Positions 26,591 through 37,621 of a stretch of 64,000 bases of DNA are shown here, one piece after another. A model generated the notes under the pieces. It was not told the DNA's origin. It searched no databases and saw only the letters and a list, made by a program, of their open reading frames with translations. Positions within the stretch are counted from its first letter, which is position 1, and every line of letters starts with the position of its first letter. This DNA comes from Nakamurella flavida (GTDB lineage: Bacteria > Actinomycetota > Actinomycetes > Mycobacteriales > Nakamurellaceae): assembly GCF_030811475.1 (NCBI RefSeq), contig NZ_JAUSQV010000001.1, positions 4,256,334 to 4,320,333 on the forward strand, in the 5' to 3' direction. The translations under genes and the position numbers were made by a program.

Positions 26591-27487
26591 ATGACCGAGG
26601 ACACGGCGGGCGATCAGACGGCGGGCGGGGGCCCGATGGGGCAGGCGCCGATCGGCGGGGCCCTGGCCCCGCTGCGGGCGCGGTACGCGAAGTGGATGGC
26701 GCTCGCCGCCGACCGGGTGCTGGCCGACCGGGAGGAGCCCGCCGACGAGGTGCGGGCCATGCAGCTGATCGTCCGGATGGAGCGGCAGCAGCCGCCGTCG
26801 TGGACACTCGCCCTCGCCGCGGCGGCCTCCGCGGCGGCCCGACTGTGTCTCGACCCACGCAGCGAGCCCGGCGGCGCGTGGCACGAGGCCGTGACCGACT
26901 ACTGCGCCGGGCACATCCGCAAGGTCACCCGGCGGGCGCGGGCGGGCCACTGGGCCGCGGCCGGGGAGCTGCCCGGTGTGCTGGTCGAGGCGCGGGGGAC
27001 CGCGCCGGTCCCCGTCCCGGACGCGGAACCGGCTTCGGACGAGGTGTCCGCGGAGGTGCGCGCCCTGGTCCCGGGTCTCGTCGACCGCCTCGACCCACGG
27101 ATCTCCCGACTGCAGGTCGGCGGCACCGACGTGGCCCCGGACGCGGCGACACCGGCCGACGATCTCGACGCCGACCACGTCCTGCAGGTGTGGCTGCCGC
27201 CGGACGTGCCGATGACCCTGGGCAAGACGATGGCGCAGACCGGTCACGCCGGCATGATCGCGGCCGCCCTGATGGCGGCGGACGAACAGGACGCACTGCG
27301 CCGCTGGCGGGACGCCGGGTGCCCGGTCCGGGTGCACGGCCGGACGACCGAGTGGCCGCGGCTGCTCGGCACGGTCGGCGACGGCCGGGCGGGTTGGCGT
27401 GCGGACCGGTGGGTCGCCGTGCGCGACGCCGGGTTCACCGAGATCGCCCCGGGGACGGTCACCGTCCTGGCCCGCGCCCCGCGCTGA
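26591..27487 (+). CDS. Peptidyl-tRNA hydrolase type 2 (Pth2-like)
   Basis: 298-residue protein. Residues about 1-195 are an Ala/Arg-rich helical extension of unknown role. The C-terminal 100 residues are a Pth2 domain with the hallmark 'LGKTMAQTGHAGMIAA' (about 213) and the closing 'VRDAGFTEIAPGTVTVLA'. Pth2 releases amino acids or peptides from stalled peptidyl-tRNA and is mainly archaeal and eukaryotic, but actinobacteria often carry such an extended version beside the standard Pth. Good ribosome site (GAGGGGGAC) before the ATG. Confidence 0.82.
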   Translation: MTEDTAGDQTAGGGPMGQAPIGGALAPLRARYAKWMALAADRVLADREEPADEVRAMQLIVRMERQQPPSWTLALAAAASAAARLCLDPRSEPGGAWHEAVTDYCAGHIRKVTRRARAGHWAAAGELPGVLVEARGTAPVPVPDAEPASDEVSAEVRALVPGLVDRLDPRISRLQVGGTDVAPDAATPADDLDADHVLQVWLPPDVPMTLGKTMAQTGHAGMIAAALMAADEQDALRRWRDAGCPVRVHGRTTEWPRLLGTVGDGRAGWRADRWVAVRDAGFTEIAPGTVTVLARAPR

Positions 27488-27635
27488 CCGGACACCCGCC
27501 CGGACCCCGCTGTCGATCCGGACGTTCGCGCGGCGCGTCGCGCACGACACGCCGCTGTGGGACGTCCGAGCGTCATGATCGACGACGGGGGCGCACGCAG
27601 GGCGGTGCCGACCGACAGCAGTCGCTGCCGGCGCG
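27488..27635. other. Intergenic region between convergent genes
   Basis: 148 nt between the Pth2-like gene and the amylosucrase stop. No clear hairpin or gene seen. Confidence 0.4.
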
Positions 27636-29588
27636 TCAGCCCCGCGGGACGATCCAGAGCGAGGCGTGGGGAGCCAGCCAGAGGTTCCCGTCCAGCCCGA
27701 TCTGCACGAGGGTGCCGGACAACGCGTCGACGCCGTCGGCGAGCCCGTGGGCGTGCAGCAGGTGGCCCGGCCAGGGACGCCATCCCGCGGTCACGTTGTA
27801 CAGCTGCAGCATCACCCCGACCGGGTGCCGACGCAGCACCGGCAGGATCCCCGGATCGGCGAGCTCGGGGATCTCCGCCTCGACCGTGGCGTCCAGGTAG
27901 GGCAGCGAGGCACGCACCGTGGCGAAGTGCCGCAGGGCGGTGAACATGCGGCCGGCGACGGTGGCGCCGTCCTGTCGTTCCTCGGCCACGTCCCAGGGCA
28001 TCCGCGGCCGGTGGGCCCACCGGTTGTCCTCCTCGTGGCCCGGTTCGGACGCCCAGTCCGGGTCGTTGCGCAGACCCAGCTCGTCACCCATCCAGATCAC
28101 CGGGATGCCGCCCCAGCCGAACACCATCGCGTAACCGAGCAGCACCCGGGCCAGGGCCGCGTCGACCAGCCCGGCGCCGACCCGGCCGGGGACCGGGCCC
28201 GCCTGCAGGGCGACGTCCAACCCGCAGAGCGAGGCGGCGGTGCCGCTGATCCGCCGGTCGCCGGTGGCCGGATTCTCCTGGAACACCAGGCCGCGGGCCG
28301 GCGAACCGGGGAAGGACCCGGAGTAGTAGTCGGACAGGAAGGCCCGGTGCCCCCAGCCGGTCAGGCCCACGGCGGCGGCGTCCGCGTCGTCGATGGCCCA
28401 GCCGATGTCGTCGTGGCACCGCACGTACGTCACCCACGTGGTGCTGGCCGGGATGGGCGGGATGGCCCGCAGGGCGTGGGCGGCGAGCCGCACGTCCTGG
28501 GCGGCCAGCATCGACCAGATCTGCACCATGAGGCTGTTGTGGTACGCGATGTCGCTGACCTTGCCGTGGTGCACCCCGCGGCCCAGGTAGTGCACCAGGT
28601 CGGTCGGCCCGACGATGGCCTCGGCCTTGAAGGCCAGGGCCGGGCAGGCGATCCGGGAGACCGCCCGCAGGGCCTGGGTCAACGCGTGCACCTCGGGCTG
28701 GTTCTGGCAGTTCGTGCCCAGCCGCTTCCACAGGAAGGCGATGGCGTCCAATCGCACGACCTCCACGCCCAGATTGGCCAGGAACAGGATGATCTCCGCG
28801 AACTCGACGAGCACGTCCGGATTGGCCCAGTTCAGGTCCCACTGGAACGCGTTGAACGTCGTCCACACCCAGCGCTGCATCTCCGCGTTCCAGGTGAAGT
28901 TGCCCGGGGCGAAGTCGGGGAACACCTCCGGCAGCGTCCGCTCGAAGGCGTCGGGCTCCGCGCGGTCGGGGTAGAGCCGGAAGTAGTCCTGGTAGTGGGC
29001 GTCCCCGGCCCGGGCGGCCGCCGCCCAGGCGTGTTCCTCGGCCACATGGTTCAGGACGAGGTCGAGGACGAGGCTGATGCCGCGGCCCCGCAGAGCGGTG
29101 GCCAGGGCTCGCAGGTCCCCGGTGTCGCCCAGGTCGGCCCGGACCCGGCGGTAGTCGGCGACGGCGTAGCCCCCGTCGCTGTCGCCCGGCCGGGGTTCCA
29201 GCAGGGGCATCAGGTGCAGGTAGCTGACGCCCAGCTCGCTGAGGTAGTCGAGCCGGTCGCCCAGCCCCGCGAGGGTGCCGGCGAACCTGTCGGCGTAGGT
29301 CGCGTAGCCGATCATCCCCGGGTCGCAGATCCACGCGTCGTCCAGCGTGCGACGCAGGTCCAGCTCCTTGAGCTCGGGGTCGCGGTCGGCGAACGCCCGG
29401 GCGGCCGTGCCGATCAGTCGGCGCTCGAGCGGCCCCACGGCCGCGGCCGGGAAGACCGCGGCCAGCCCGTCGTGCAGATCGGCGAACCAGCGGTCCAGGC
29501 GCAGGTCGAACAGCTGCCGTTCGTGGGCGGGGGAGTCGGTCAGGACCTCGGCCGCGAGGTCGTGGAGATCACCGGGAGCGCAGCGCAT
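27636..29588 (-). CDS. Amylosucrase (GH13 glucosyltransferase)
   Basis: 650-residue GH13 enzyme. An N-terminal helical domain (1-90) precedes the (beta/alpha)8 barrel. Visible catalytic elements are 'VLNHVAEEH' region I, nucleophile Asp in 'VEVVRLDAIAFLWKRLGT' and acid/base Glu in 'LAFKAEAIVG'. The amylosucrase-type 'YVRCHDDIGWAIDD' contrasts with the 'xNHD' of most amylases. Amylosucrase makes an alpha-1,4-glucan and fructose from sucrose; sucrose hydrolase and trehalose synthase are the main alternatives. No signal peptide. Stand-alone on the minus strand, upstream of nothing related. Confidence 0.85.
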   Translation of the reverse strand: MRCAPGDLHDLAAEVLTDSPAHERQLFDLRLDRWFADLHDGLAAVFPAAAVGPLERRLIGTAARAFADRDPELKELDLRRTLDDAWICDPGMIGYATYADRFAGTLAGLGDRLDYLSELGVSYLHLMPLLEPRPGDSDGGYAVADYRRVRADLGDTGDLRALATALRGRGISLVLDLVLNHVAEEHAWAAAARAGDAHYQDYFRLYPDRAEPDAFERTLPEVFPDFAPGNFTWNAEMQRWVWTTFNAFQWDLNWANPDVLVEFAEIILFLANLGVEVVRLDAIAFLWKRLGTNCQNQPEVHALTQALRAVSRIACPALAFKAEAIVGPTDLVHYLGRGVHHGKVSDIAYHNSLMVQIWSMLAAQDVRLAAHALRAIPPIPASTTWVTYVRCHDDIGWAIDDADAAAVGLTGWGHRAFLSDYYSGSFPGSPARGLVFQENPATGDRRISGTAASLCGLDVALQAGPVPGRVGAGLVDAALARVLLGYAMVFGWGGIPVIWMGDELGLRNDPDWASEPGHEEDNRWAHRPRMPWDVAEERQDGATVAGRMFTALRHFATVRASLPYLDATVEAEIPELADPGILPVLRRHPVGVMLQLYNVTAGWRPWPGHLLHAHGLADGVDALSGTLVQIGLDGNLWLAPHASLWIVPRG

Positions 29589-29673
29589 GCGGCAATTCTC
29601 GCCGATCGCCGTACCCGGTGCCGGACGGGGTGTGCGGACACGAGCCGGACGCCACGCACCCGGCGCCCGTCGT

Positions 29674-30258
29674 TCAGGCGTCCAGCACCCGCACCCCGGC
29701 CGCCCGCATCTCCGCCACCGCCCGCTCGGTGTCGCCCGGGTGCAGTTCGACGAACCGGGTGAGGGTCAGCGGCACCGTGACGGCGTATCCCAGGGCCACT
29801 CCGTCCAGGGCGGTGCTCTTCACGCACCAGTCGCCGGCCAGGCCGACCACGGTCAGGTCGGTGATCCCCGCGGCGTCCATCAGATCGCCGAGCTCGGTCT
29901 CCCGCACCTCCCCGCTGGGCAGGTGCAGCACGGAGAAGGCGGAGTAGCCGTCCTCGGGGCCGCTGCCCTTGCGGATGACGGGCCCGTCCACCGGGATGCC
30001 GTCGACCATCTCCGCGCCCGGGGTGTCCATGACGCAGTGCACGGGCCAGAGGCCGCCGTCGACCGCGAAGTGCGGGGTCCGGGCCGGATGCCAGTCCTGC
30101 GTGTAGACGACCAGATCGCCCTCGGCGTGGGCCCGGCGGACGAGATCGGCGACCCCCTCGACGATGTCCGGTCCGCCCCGGACGTGCAGGGCCCCGGTGG
30201 GATCGACGAAGTCGTGCTGCATGTCCACCACGACGACGGCGTGCACCCGCTCGCTCAT
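29674..30258 (-). CDS. pncA: Nicotinamidase PncA
   Basis: 194-residue isochorismatase-fold amidase that turns nicotinamide into nicotinate. The triad is Asp in 'VVVDMQHDFVDP', Lys in 'GPVIRKGSG' and Cys in 'VVGLAGDWCVKSTA'; 'YTQDWHPARTPHF' supplies the metal ligands. The ATG overlaps the pncB stop by 4 nt (ATGA), making a pncB-pncA operon for NAD salvage. In mycobacteria this enzyme type activates pyrazinamide. Confidence 0.94.
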   Translation of the reverse strand: MSERVHAVVVVDMQHDFVDPTGALHVRGGPDIVEGVADLVRRAHAEGDLVVYTQDWHPARTPHFAVDGGLWPVHCVMDTPGAEMVDGIPVDGPVIRKGSGPEDGYSAFSVLHLPSGEVRETELGDLMDAAGITDLTVVGLAGDWCVKSTALDGVALGYAVTVPLTLTRFVELHPGDTERAVAEMRAAGVRVLDA

Positions 30259-31589
30259 CGCTCCGCCCCGTGCGGATCGGCGCCACCCAGCAGGGTGGTC
30301 CGCAGGGCCGGGTCGCCCTGCGAGAGCTTGAGGCCCTCCCACGGCAGGCTGACCATGGCGGCCCGCAGGTGGTCCCGGGACTCGGCCAGGGTGGGCTGCG
30401 GGAGGGCGACCCCGCCCCGCACGAGCGGCACGGTGATCTCCCGGTCGTGCTCCTCGGGGACGGGCGCCACGGTGCCCGCACCGACCCGGTGGACGACCTC
30501 CTCGGTGGCCGTCCCGGTGGGCCGGTAGCGGCGGATCGCCCGCTTGTGGCCGCCGTGCGAGACCTTGTGCGCGCTGCGCTTCTCCACGGGGCGCCCGTCG
30601 ACCTCGGTCAGCTTGTAGACCATGCCGGCGGTCGGCGCCCCGGATCCGGTGACCACGGACGTACCCACCCCGTACACGTCGACCGGCTCGGCCCGCAGGG
30701 CGGCGATGGCGAACTCGTCCAGGTCCCCGGACAGCACGATGCGGGTCCCGGTGGCGCCGAGGGAGTCCAGCTGCCGACGGGCCGAGCGGGCCAGCACACC
30801 GAGGTCACCGGAGTCGATGCGGATGGCGCCGAGCTCGGGCCCGGCCACCCGGATCGCCGTCGCGATGCCCTCGGTGATGTCGTAGGTGTCGACCAGCAGG
30901 GTGGTGCCCACCCCCAGGCTCGCGACCTGGGCGGCGAAGGCGGCCGCCTCGTCGTCGTGCAGCAGGGTGAACGCGTGCGCGGCCGTCCCGGCGGTGGGGA
31001 TGCCGAATCGTCGGCCGGCCTCCAGGTTCGAGGTGGTGGCGAAGCCGGCCAGGTAGGCCGACCGCGCCGCGGCCACCGCGGCCTCCTCGTGGGTGCGCCG
31101 CGACCCCATCTCGATGAGCGGACGGTCGTCGGCCACGGAGGCCATCCGGGCCGCCGCGGACGCGATCGCGCAGTCGTGGTTGAGGATCGAGAGCACCAGC
31201 GTCTCCAGCACGACGGCGGCGAACGTCCCGGTGACGGTCAGCACGGGGGATCCCGGGAAGTACAGCTCGCCCTCGGGGTAGCCCTCGATGTCGCCGTCGA
31301 AGTGGTAGTCGGCCAGGAAGTCGATCGTCCGGGTGTCGAGGATGCCGGTGAGCCGTTGCAGCTCGGTCTCGCCGAACCGGAACGCCTCGACGGCCGGCAG
31401 CAACCGCCCCGTCCCGGCGACCACGCCGTACCGCCGCCCGGCGGGCAGCTTGCGGGCGAACACCTCGAACACGCAGGGCCGGTCCGCGGTCCCGTCGGCC
31501 AGGGCGGCCTGCAGCATCGTCAGCTCGTACTGATCGGTGAACAGCGCCGTGGAGGGCGGACCGGTGGTGGGGGACGGGCTCGGGCTCAT
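30255..31589 (-). CDS. pncB: Nicotinate phosphoribosyltransferase PncB
   Basis: 444-residue enzyme that joins nicotinate to PRPP with ATP, the rate-setting step of the Preiss-Handler route. Starts '[16 protein letters not shown]', with '[19 protein letters not shown]', '[17 protein letters not shown]' and '[21 protein letters not shown]' (in outline) as expected of the family. Upstream of and overlapping pncA. The ATG at 31589 has a TATCGT box 8 nt upstream. A longer in-frame reading to 32048 runs through the divergent ClpS gene and is rejected. Confidence 0.95.
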   Translation of the reverse strand: MSPSPSPTTGPPSTALFTDQYELTMLQAALADGTADRPCVFEVFARKLPAGRRYGVVAGTGRLLPAVEAFRFGETELQRLTGILDTRTIDFLADYHFDGDIEGYPEGELYFPGSPVLTVTGTFAAVVLETLVLSILNHDCAIASAAARMASVADDRPLIEMGSRRTHEEAAVAAARSAYLAGFATTSNLEAGRRFGIPTAGTAAHAFTLLHDDEAAAFAAQVASLGVGTTLLVDTYDITEGIATAIRVAGPELGAIRIDSGDLGVLARSARRQLDSLGATGTRIVLSGDLDEFAIAALRAEPVDVYGVGTSVVTGSGAPTAGMVYKLTEVDGRPVEKRSAHKVSHGGHKRAIRRYRPTGTATEEVVHRVGAGTVAPVPEEHDREITVPLVRGGVALPQPTLAESRDHLRAAMVSLPWEGLKLSQGDPALRTTLLGGADPHGAER

Positions 31590-31597
31590 GCGGGACA

Positions 31598-31603
31598 ACG
31601 ATA
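31598..31603 (-). promoter_or_regulatory. Candidate -10 box of pncB-pncA
   Basis: TATCGT on the minus strand, 8 nt before the pncB ATG; suggests a very short or absent leader. Confidence 0.45.
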
Positions 31604-31794
31604 GGCCGGGCCGCCCGGCGGCCGGGGACCGCGTGTGCTCGCCCCCCGCGCGTCGATCGATCCGTGCCACACTCGCAGACGTGTCCGATTCCCACCGCCC
31701 GGCCGCGATCCGGTGCGGGGCACGTCCGGTCCGCCGGCCCGGACGCCCCCTGCCGGTCCCGGCGCCACGCTCCGGGAGTGCCACCGGCCCGGTC

Positions 31795-32094
31795 GTGACC
31801 CGGGTCAGCGCTGCACCCAGCCCCACCACCACCGAGCTGCCGGCCACCGACGTGACGGCCGACGCCCCCTGGGTCACCATCGTGTGGAACGACCCGGTGA
31901 ACCTCATGTCGTACGTGACGCTGGTCTTCCAGCGGCTGCTCGGACACCCCCGTCCCCGCGCGGAGTCCCTGATGCTGGACGTGCACCACAAGGGCCGGGC
32001 CACCGTCTCCTCGGGGACCCGCGAGCAGATGGAGGCCGACGTCACCAAGCTGCAGGGTGCCGGCCTGTGGGCGACCCTGGCCCAGGACCGCTGA
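31795..32094 (+). CDS. clpS: ATP-dependent Clp protease adapter ClpS
   Basis: 99-residue adapter that binds proteins with destabilising N-terminal residues and hands them to ClpC/ClpA. After a short Thr/Ala-rich tail come the family motifs '[23 protein letters not shown]', '[17 protein letters not shown]' and '[13 protein letters not shown]' (in outline). The GTG at 31795 gives the typical length. An in-frame GTG at 31681, 7 nt after CACACT, would add 38 basic residues and cannot be excluded. The stop overlaps the next ATG by one base. Confidence 0.88.
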   Translation: MTRVSAAPSPTTTELPATDVTADAPWVTIVWNDPVNLMSYVTLVFQRLLGHPRPRAESLMLDVHHKGRATVSSGTREQMEADVTKLQGAGLWATLAQDR

Positions 32095-32633
32095 TGCGCC
32101 CGTTCCGCCGCCGACTCGGCCGGTACTTCGCCTCGTTCACCGCCGAGGAGGCCTCGCTGGTCTCCGATCTGGTCGACCAGGTCCGGCAGCTGCTGGCCGG
32201 CCGACGGGCACAGGCCCCGGACGACCCGCTCGTCGCGATGACCGGGATGGTCGTCGGCTCGTCGCGTCCGCCGGAGGATCCCGCGGTGGCCCGGCTGCTG
32301 CCCGACTTCTCCACCGACGACGCCGAGCTGTCGTCCGCACTGCGGGTGCTGCGCGAGCCCGAGCTCATCGCGCTCAAGGACGGCGCGGCCGTGGCGCTGC
32401 TGGACTCGCTGCCGCGCGGCGGCGGCACCGTCCGTCTCGACGAGGACGCCGCCCAGTCGTGGATCGGCGCGCTGAACGACGTGCGGCTGGCCCTGGGGGT
32501 GCGGATGGACCTCACCGACGACGGCCCACCGCCCGGCGCGGACGACCCGCAGAGTCCGGAGGCCGCGATGTACGCCACCTACCGCTGGCTCTCCGCGGTG
32601 CAGGACTCGCTCGTCACCGCGATGGCACAGTGA
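32094..32633 (+). CDS. DUF2017 protein
   Basis: 179-residue soluble helical protein of the DUF2017 family, which follows clpS in many actinobacteria. It has 'ASFTAEEASLVSDLVDQVRQLL' near the start and 'AMYATYRWLSAVQDSLVTAM' at the end. It overlaps clpS by one base (TGATG), so the two are translated together. It may act with ClpS in protein turnover; this is inference from linkage only. Confidence 0.86.
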   Translation: MRPFRRRLGRYFASFTAEEASLVSDLVDQVRQLLAGRRAQAPDDPLVAMTGMVVGSSRPPEDPAVARLLPDFSTDDAELSSALRVLREPELIALKDGAAVALLDSLPRGGGTVRLDEDAAQSWIGALNDVRLALGVRMDLTDDGPPPGADDPQSPEAAMYATYRWLSAVQDSLVTAMAQ

Positions 32634-32683
32634 TCTTCCCCCGTTCGCGCTGGTCGGTGGCCGGGGCGACCGCGGCCCGGCGA

Positions 32684-32689
32684 TAAGCT
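32684..32689 (+). promoter_or_regulatory. -10 box of leaderless mec transcript
   Basis: TAAGCT, 6-nt spacer, then the GTG of mec. Confidence 0.6.
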
Positions 32690-32695
32690 CGGGTC

Positions 32696-33154
32696 GTGCT
32701 GCGCATACCCCGGTCCATGGTCGAGGCCATCATCGGCCACGCCCGCGCCGATCATCCCGACGAGGCCTGCGGAATCATCGCCGGCCCGGCCGGGTCCGAC
32801 CGGCCCACCCGGCTGGTCCCGATGATCAACGCCGAGCGGTCGCCGACGTTCTACCGGTTCGACTCCGCCGAACAGCTCGCGCTGTACAAGGAGATGGACG
32901 CGCGCGACGAGGAGGTCGTGGTCGTCTACCACTCGCACACCGCGACCGAGGCGTACCCGAGCCGTACGGACATCTCCTACGCCGGGGAGCCCCAGGCCCA
33001 CTACGTGCTGGTCTCCACCCGCGAGCCGCACGCCGACGAGTTCCGGTCGTTCCGCATCCGGGACGGCAGGGTCGGCGAGGAGGAGGTCGAGATCGTCCCC
33101 GGTGACGAGGGCCCGGACGATCTCGACGGCTCCGGCCCGGACGGTCTCGACTGA
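32696..33154 (+). CDS. mec: JAMM metallopeptidase, CysO-cysteine hydrolase
   Basis: 152-residue Mov34/MPN/PAD-1 zinc protease. The JAMM signature is intact: Glu in 'ARADHPDEACGI', then 'VVVYHSHTATEAYPSRTDI' (H-x-H-x10-D). In mycobacteria Mec releases cysteine from the CysO-cysteine adduct. Here it is followed at 108 nt by cysO and then cysM, the same order, so the function is well supported. GTG start directly after a -10 box. Cytoplasmic. Confidence 0.92.
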   Translation: MLRIPRSMVEAIIGHARADHPDEACGIIAGPAGSDRPTRLVPMINAERSPTFYRFDSAEQLALYKEMDARDEEVVVVYHSHTATEAYPSRTDISYAGEPQAHYVLVSTREPHADEFRSFRIRDGRVGEEEVEIVPGDEGPDDLDGSGPDGLD

Positions 33155-33262
33155 TCCGCAGTACAGGACGCGGGCGGGATCGTTTCGCACCCCGTCGGCG
33201 TTGCCCCTGACGATGGCCGTCCCGGCCGACGTCACCACCCGATCCATCCGCTGAGGAGCCCC

Positions 33263-34526
<1,264 letters not shown>

Positions 34527-34594
34527 CGGCCGGCTCGGCCCGCGGTCAGGGTCGATCTCCGGGTCGTCCCGGAGGTCGCGGCCCGGCCCGTCGG

Positions 34595-34600
34595 TAATCT
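34595..34600 (+). promoter_or_regulatory. -10 box of leaderless rhomboid transcript
   Basis: TAATCT, 6-nt spacer, then the ATG. Confidence 0.6.
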
Positions 34601-34606
34601 GGGTGC

Positions 34607-35269
34607 ATGACGATTCCCGTGCCAGGCATGCCCGGACCGGCTCCGGCGAAGCAGCGCAGCGCCCTGTTGCCCGCCAACGTGAAGGCCGCCGGGATCACCG
34701 TCGGCGCGTTCGGCCTGATCCTGGCCGTGGTCCAGCTCGTCAACGTGCTGACCGACGACTCCCTGGTGCGCTACGGCATCCAGCCGCGCAGCGTGGACGG
34801 TCTGCTCGGCATCCTCACCGCCCCGTTCATCCACGCCTCCTGGTCGCACCTGCTGGCCAACCTGGTGCCCGTCCTCGTGCTGGGCTTCCTGGTGATGATC
34901 GGCAGTGTCCGGCAGTTCGTGGCCGTGACCGTGCTGGTCTGGCTCGTCTCCGGTCTCGGGGTCTGGCTGATCTCGCCGTCGGGCACGGACACCGTGGGTG
35001 CGTCCGGCCTGGTCTTCGGCTGGCTGACCTATCTCGTCGCCCGGGGCGTGTTCACCCGGTCCTGGAAGCACATCCTGCTCGGGCTGGTGCTGCTCGCGCT
35101 GTACGGATCGGTGTTCTGGACGGGCATCGTCCAGCTCGCCGTCCGGGACATCAGCGGGGTGGTCACCGTCTCCTGGCAGGCGCATCTGTTCGGCGCCCTG
35201 GGCGGCGTGCTCGCCGGATTCCTCGTCGCCCGGGCGGATGCGCCGCGGCGACGCGCCGTCGCGGCCTGA
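34607..35269 (+). CDS. Rhomboid family intramembrane serine protease
   Basis: 220-residue membrane protein with about six TM helices. The catalytic Ser is in 'TVGASGLVFGWLTYL' (GxSG, about residue 130) and the catalytic His in 'WQAHLFGALGGVLAGFLVA' (about 190). 'SWSHLLANLVPVLVLG' supplies the conserved N-terminal His and Asn. Rhomboids cut single-pass membrane proteins inside the bilayer; the substrate here is unknown. Follows cysM by 80 nt with its own leaderless promoter. Confidence 0.92.
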   Translation: MTIPVPGMPGPAPAKQRSALLPANVKAAGITVGAFGLILAVVQLVNVLTDDSLVRYGIQPRSVDGLLGILTAPFIHASWSHLLANLVPVLVLGFLVMIGSVRQFVAVTVLVWLVSGLGVWLISPSGTDTVGASGLVFGWLTYLVARGVFTRSWKHILLGLVLLALYGSVFWTGIVQLAVRDISGVVTVSWQAHLFGALGGVLAGFLVARADAPRRRAVAA

Positions 35270-35295
35270 CCGACGCCCGCCGTCCCCGCCGGCAG

Positions 35296-35301
35296 TAGCG
35301 T
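35296..35301 (+). promoter_or_regulatory. -10 box of leaderless murI transcript
   Basis: TAGCGT, 7-nt spacer, then the GTG. Confidence 0.55.
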
Positions 35302-35308
35302 CGAGAAG

Positions 35309-36124
35309 GTGCGCACCGACCCGCTCGACCCGTCCGCACCCATCGGCGTCTTCGACTCCGGGGTCGGCGGGCTGACCGTCGCCCGTGCGCTGATCGACCA
35401 ACTGCCGGGGGAGAGCGTCCGCTACGTCGGGGACACGGCGAACGGGCCCTACGGTCCGCTGCCGATCGCCGAGGTCCGCCGGCACGCCCTGGCCGTGGCC
35501 GACGCCCTGGTCGACGACGGGGTGAAGATGCTGGTCATCGCCTGCAACACCGCCTCCGCGGCCTGCCTGGCCGATGCCCGCGAGCGCTACCCCGTGCCCG
35601 TCGTCGAGGTCATCCGGCCCGCGGTGCGCCGGGCGTCCGCGGTGACCCGCACCGGGTCGGTCGGCGTGATCGGTACCTCGGGGACGATCGCCTCCGGCGC
35701 CTACCAGGACGCCTTCGCGCCCAACCCCGGCATCACCGTGCACGCCACCGCCTGCCCGTCCTTCGTGGATTTCGTGGAACGCGGCATCACCTCCGGGCGC
35801 CAGGTCGTCGGTCTCGCCCAGGCCTACCTGGCGCCGCTGCAGCGCTCCGGCATCGACACCCTGGTGCTGGGCTGCACCCACTACCCGCTGCTCACCGGTG
35901 TGTTGTCCCTGGTCATGGGGGACGGGGTGACGCTGGTGTCCAGCGCCGAGGAGACGGCCAAGGACGTCTACCGGCAGCTCACCGAACGCGATCTGCTCGC
36001 CCCCGCCGGCGTGACCCCTCGGCACGAGTTCCTGGCCACCGGCGACCCCGAGCCGTTCGCCCGGCTGGGTCGCCGGTTCCTCGGCCCCGAGATCAGCGCG
36101 GTGTCCGGGCTCAGCCTGGTCTGA
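35309..36124 (+). CDS. murI: Glutamate racemase MurI
   Basis: 271-residue cofactor-independent racemase making D-glutamate for peptidoglycan. It opens with '[17 protein letters not shown]'; the two catalytic Cys are in '[13 protein letters not shown]' (about 75) and '[13 protein letters not shown]' (about 187). Standard length. GTG start. In mycobacteria, from memory, a metallo-beta-lactamase-fold phosphodiesterase gene separates murI and rph; here rph follows after only 83 nt. Confidence 0.96.
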   Translation: MRTDPLDPSAPIGVFDSGVGGLTVARALIDQLPGESVRYVGDTANGPYGPLPIAEVRRHALAVADALVDDGVKMLVIACNTASAACLADARERYPVPVVEVIRPAVRRASAVTRTGSVGVIGTSGTIASGAYQDAFAPNPGITVHATACPSFVDFVERGITSGRQVVGLAQAYLAPLQRSGIDTLVLGCTHYPLLTGVLSLVMGDGVTLVSSAEETAKDVYRQLTERDLLAPAGVTPRHEFLATGDPEPFARLGRRFLGPEISAVSGLSLV

Positions 36125-36194
36125 GGGGGCGCGACCGACGGTCCGTGCGCCCCACGGGGCGTCGGCACGGTCCGGGGTTGTCGGGGGAGCCCTC

Positions 36195-36200
36195 TAGCCT
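36195..36200 (+). promoter_or_regulatory. -10 box of leaderless rph transcript
   Basis: TAGCCT, 7-nt spacer, then the ATG. Confidence 0.55.
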
Positions 36201-36207
36201 GGCAGCC

Positions 36208-36996
36208 ATGACCAGCACGGGTACCACCTCATCCGGCCCCACCTCGTCGGGCGCACCCCGCGCCGACGGCCGGGCCGACGACGAACTCCGGCCCATCCGA
36301 TTCACCCGCGGTTTCCAGGCCCATCCGGCCGGATCCGTCCTCGTCGAGTTCGGCGGGACCAAGGTGCTCTGCGCGGCCTCCGTCACCCGCGGCGTGCCCC
36401 GCTGGCGGCACGGCTCCGGGCTCGGCTGGCTCACCGCGGAGTACGCCATGCTCCCGTCGGCGACCCACGAGCGCAGCGCCCGGGAGTCGGTCAAGGGGAA
36501 GATCGGCGGCCGCACCCACGAGATCTCCCGGCTCATCGGCCGCTCCCTGCGGGCCTGCGTCGATCTGTCGGCCCTGGGCGAGAACACCATCGCGGTGGAC
36601 TGCGACGTCCTGCAGGCCGACGGCGGCACCCGCACGGCCGCGATCACCGGCGCGTACGTCGCGCTGGCCGACGCGGTGGCCCTGTTGCGTGAGCAGAAGG
36701 CGCTGGCCCGGCCGAACCCGCTGTCCAGCCAGATCGCCGCCGTGTCCGTGGGGGTGGTGGGCGGCCGGGTGCGGCTCGACCTGCCCTACGAGGAGGACTC
36801 CCGCGCCGAGGTGGACATGAACATCGTGGCCACCGAGTCCGGTGAGCTGGTCGAGGTGCAGGGCACCGCCGAGGGGGCCACCTACTCCCGCGCCACGCTG
36901 GACGCCATGCTCGACTCCGCGCTGGCCGGCATCGCCCGGATCACCGAGCTGCAGCGCGAGGCGCTGGCCACCGCCCGGCCCGGAGCCGGCTCGTGA
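36208..36996 (+). CDS. rph: Ribonuclease PH
   Basis: 262-residue phosphorolytic 3'-5' exoribonuclease that trims tRNA precursors. After a 20-residue Ser/Thr/Gly leader come '[33 protein letters not shown]', '[17 protein letters not shown]', '[41 protein letters not shown]' (each in outline) and '[23 protein letters not shown]'. All match RNase PH, including the phosphate-binding Arg region. Its stop overlaps rdgB by 4 nt. Confidence 0.96.
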   Translation: MTSTGTTSSGPTSSGAPRADGRADDELRPIRFTRGFQAHPAGSVLVEFGGTKVLCAASVTRGVPRWRHGSGLGWLTAEYAMLPSATHERSARESVKGKIGGRTHEISRLIGRSLRACVDLSALGENTIAVDCDVLQADGGTRTAAITGAYVALADAVALLREQKALARPNPLSSQIAAVSVGVVGGRVRLDLPYEEDSRAEVDMNIVATESGELVEVQGTAEGATYSRATLDAMLDSALAGIARITELQREALATARPGAGS

Positions 36997-37607
36997 GCCG
37001 GGTGCTGCTCGCCACCCGCAACGCCAAGAAGCTCGTCGAGTTGCGCCGCATCGTCGGGGCCGAGGTGACCGTGCTGGGGCTGGACGATCTGCCGCCCTTC
37101 CCGGAGGAGCCGGAGACCGGGGCCACCTTCGAGGAGAACGCCCTGGCCAAGGCGGTGCAGGCGGCCCGGGAGACCGGCGAGATCGCCGTCGCCGACGACT
37201 CCGGCCTGGCCGTCGATGCGTTGAACGGCATGCCGGGCGTGCTGTCCGCCCGCTGGGCCGGGCGGCACGGCGACGATGCGGCCAACAACGCCCTGCTGCT
37301 CGCCCAGCTCGGCGACGTCCCGGACGAGCGGCGCGGCGCGATGTTCGTCAGCGCGGTCGCGATGGCCGTTCCCGGCGCGGAGCCGGTGGTGGTGCGGGGG
37401 GAGTGGCGCGGCCGCATCCTGCGGGCCGGCAGCGGGGCGAACGGTTTCGGGTACGACCCGCTCTTCGTCCCGGCCGAGAGCGACGAGGCGGGCGACGGCC
37501 GCACCTCCGCCGAACTGGCGCCGGCCGAGAAGGACGCGCTGTCGCACCGGGGGCGGGCGCTGGCCGTGCTGGCCCCGCAGCTGCTGGCGGCGGTGCGCGC
37601 CCGCTGA
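36993..37607 (+). CDS. rdgB: XTP/dITP diphosphatase RdgB
   Basis: 204-residue Ham1-family pyrophosphatase that removes XTP, dITP and ITP from the nucleotide pool. Motifs: '[17 protein letters not shown]', '[11 protein letters not shown]', '[26 protein letters not shown]' (in outline) and '[11 protein letters not shown]', '[10 protein letters not shown]'. The start overlaps rph (GTGA), so the pair is coupled, as in many bacteria. Confidence 0.95.
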   Translation: MSRVLLATRNAKKLVELRRIVGAEVTVLGLDDLPPFPEEPETGATFEENALAKAVQAARETGEIAVADDSGLAVDALNGMPGVLSARWAGRHGDDAANNALLLAQLGDVPDERRGAMFVSAVAMAVPGAEPVVVRGEWRGRILRAGSGANGFGYDPLFVPAESDEAGDGRTSAELAPAEKDALSHRGRALAVLAPQLLAAVRAR

Positions 37608-37621
37608 GGCCCGCGGACGAG

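Noticed and set aside
30255..32048. 597-residue version of PncB starting at 32048
   Set aside because: The extra 153 residues lie antisense to clpS and its promoter and have no family similarity; ATG 31589 fits the family start and its -10 box.
31681..32094. 137-residue version of ClpS from GTG 31681
   Set aside because: Adds a basic, low-complexity leader not expected in ClpS; kept only as an alternative because CACACT lies 7 nt upstream.
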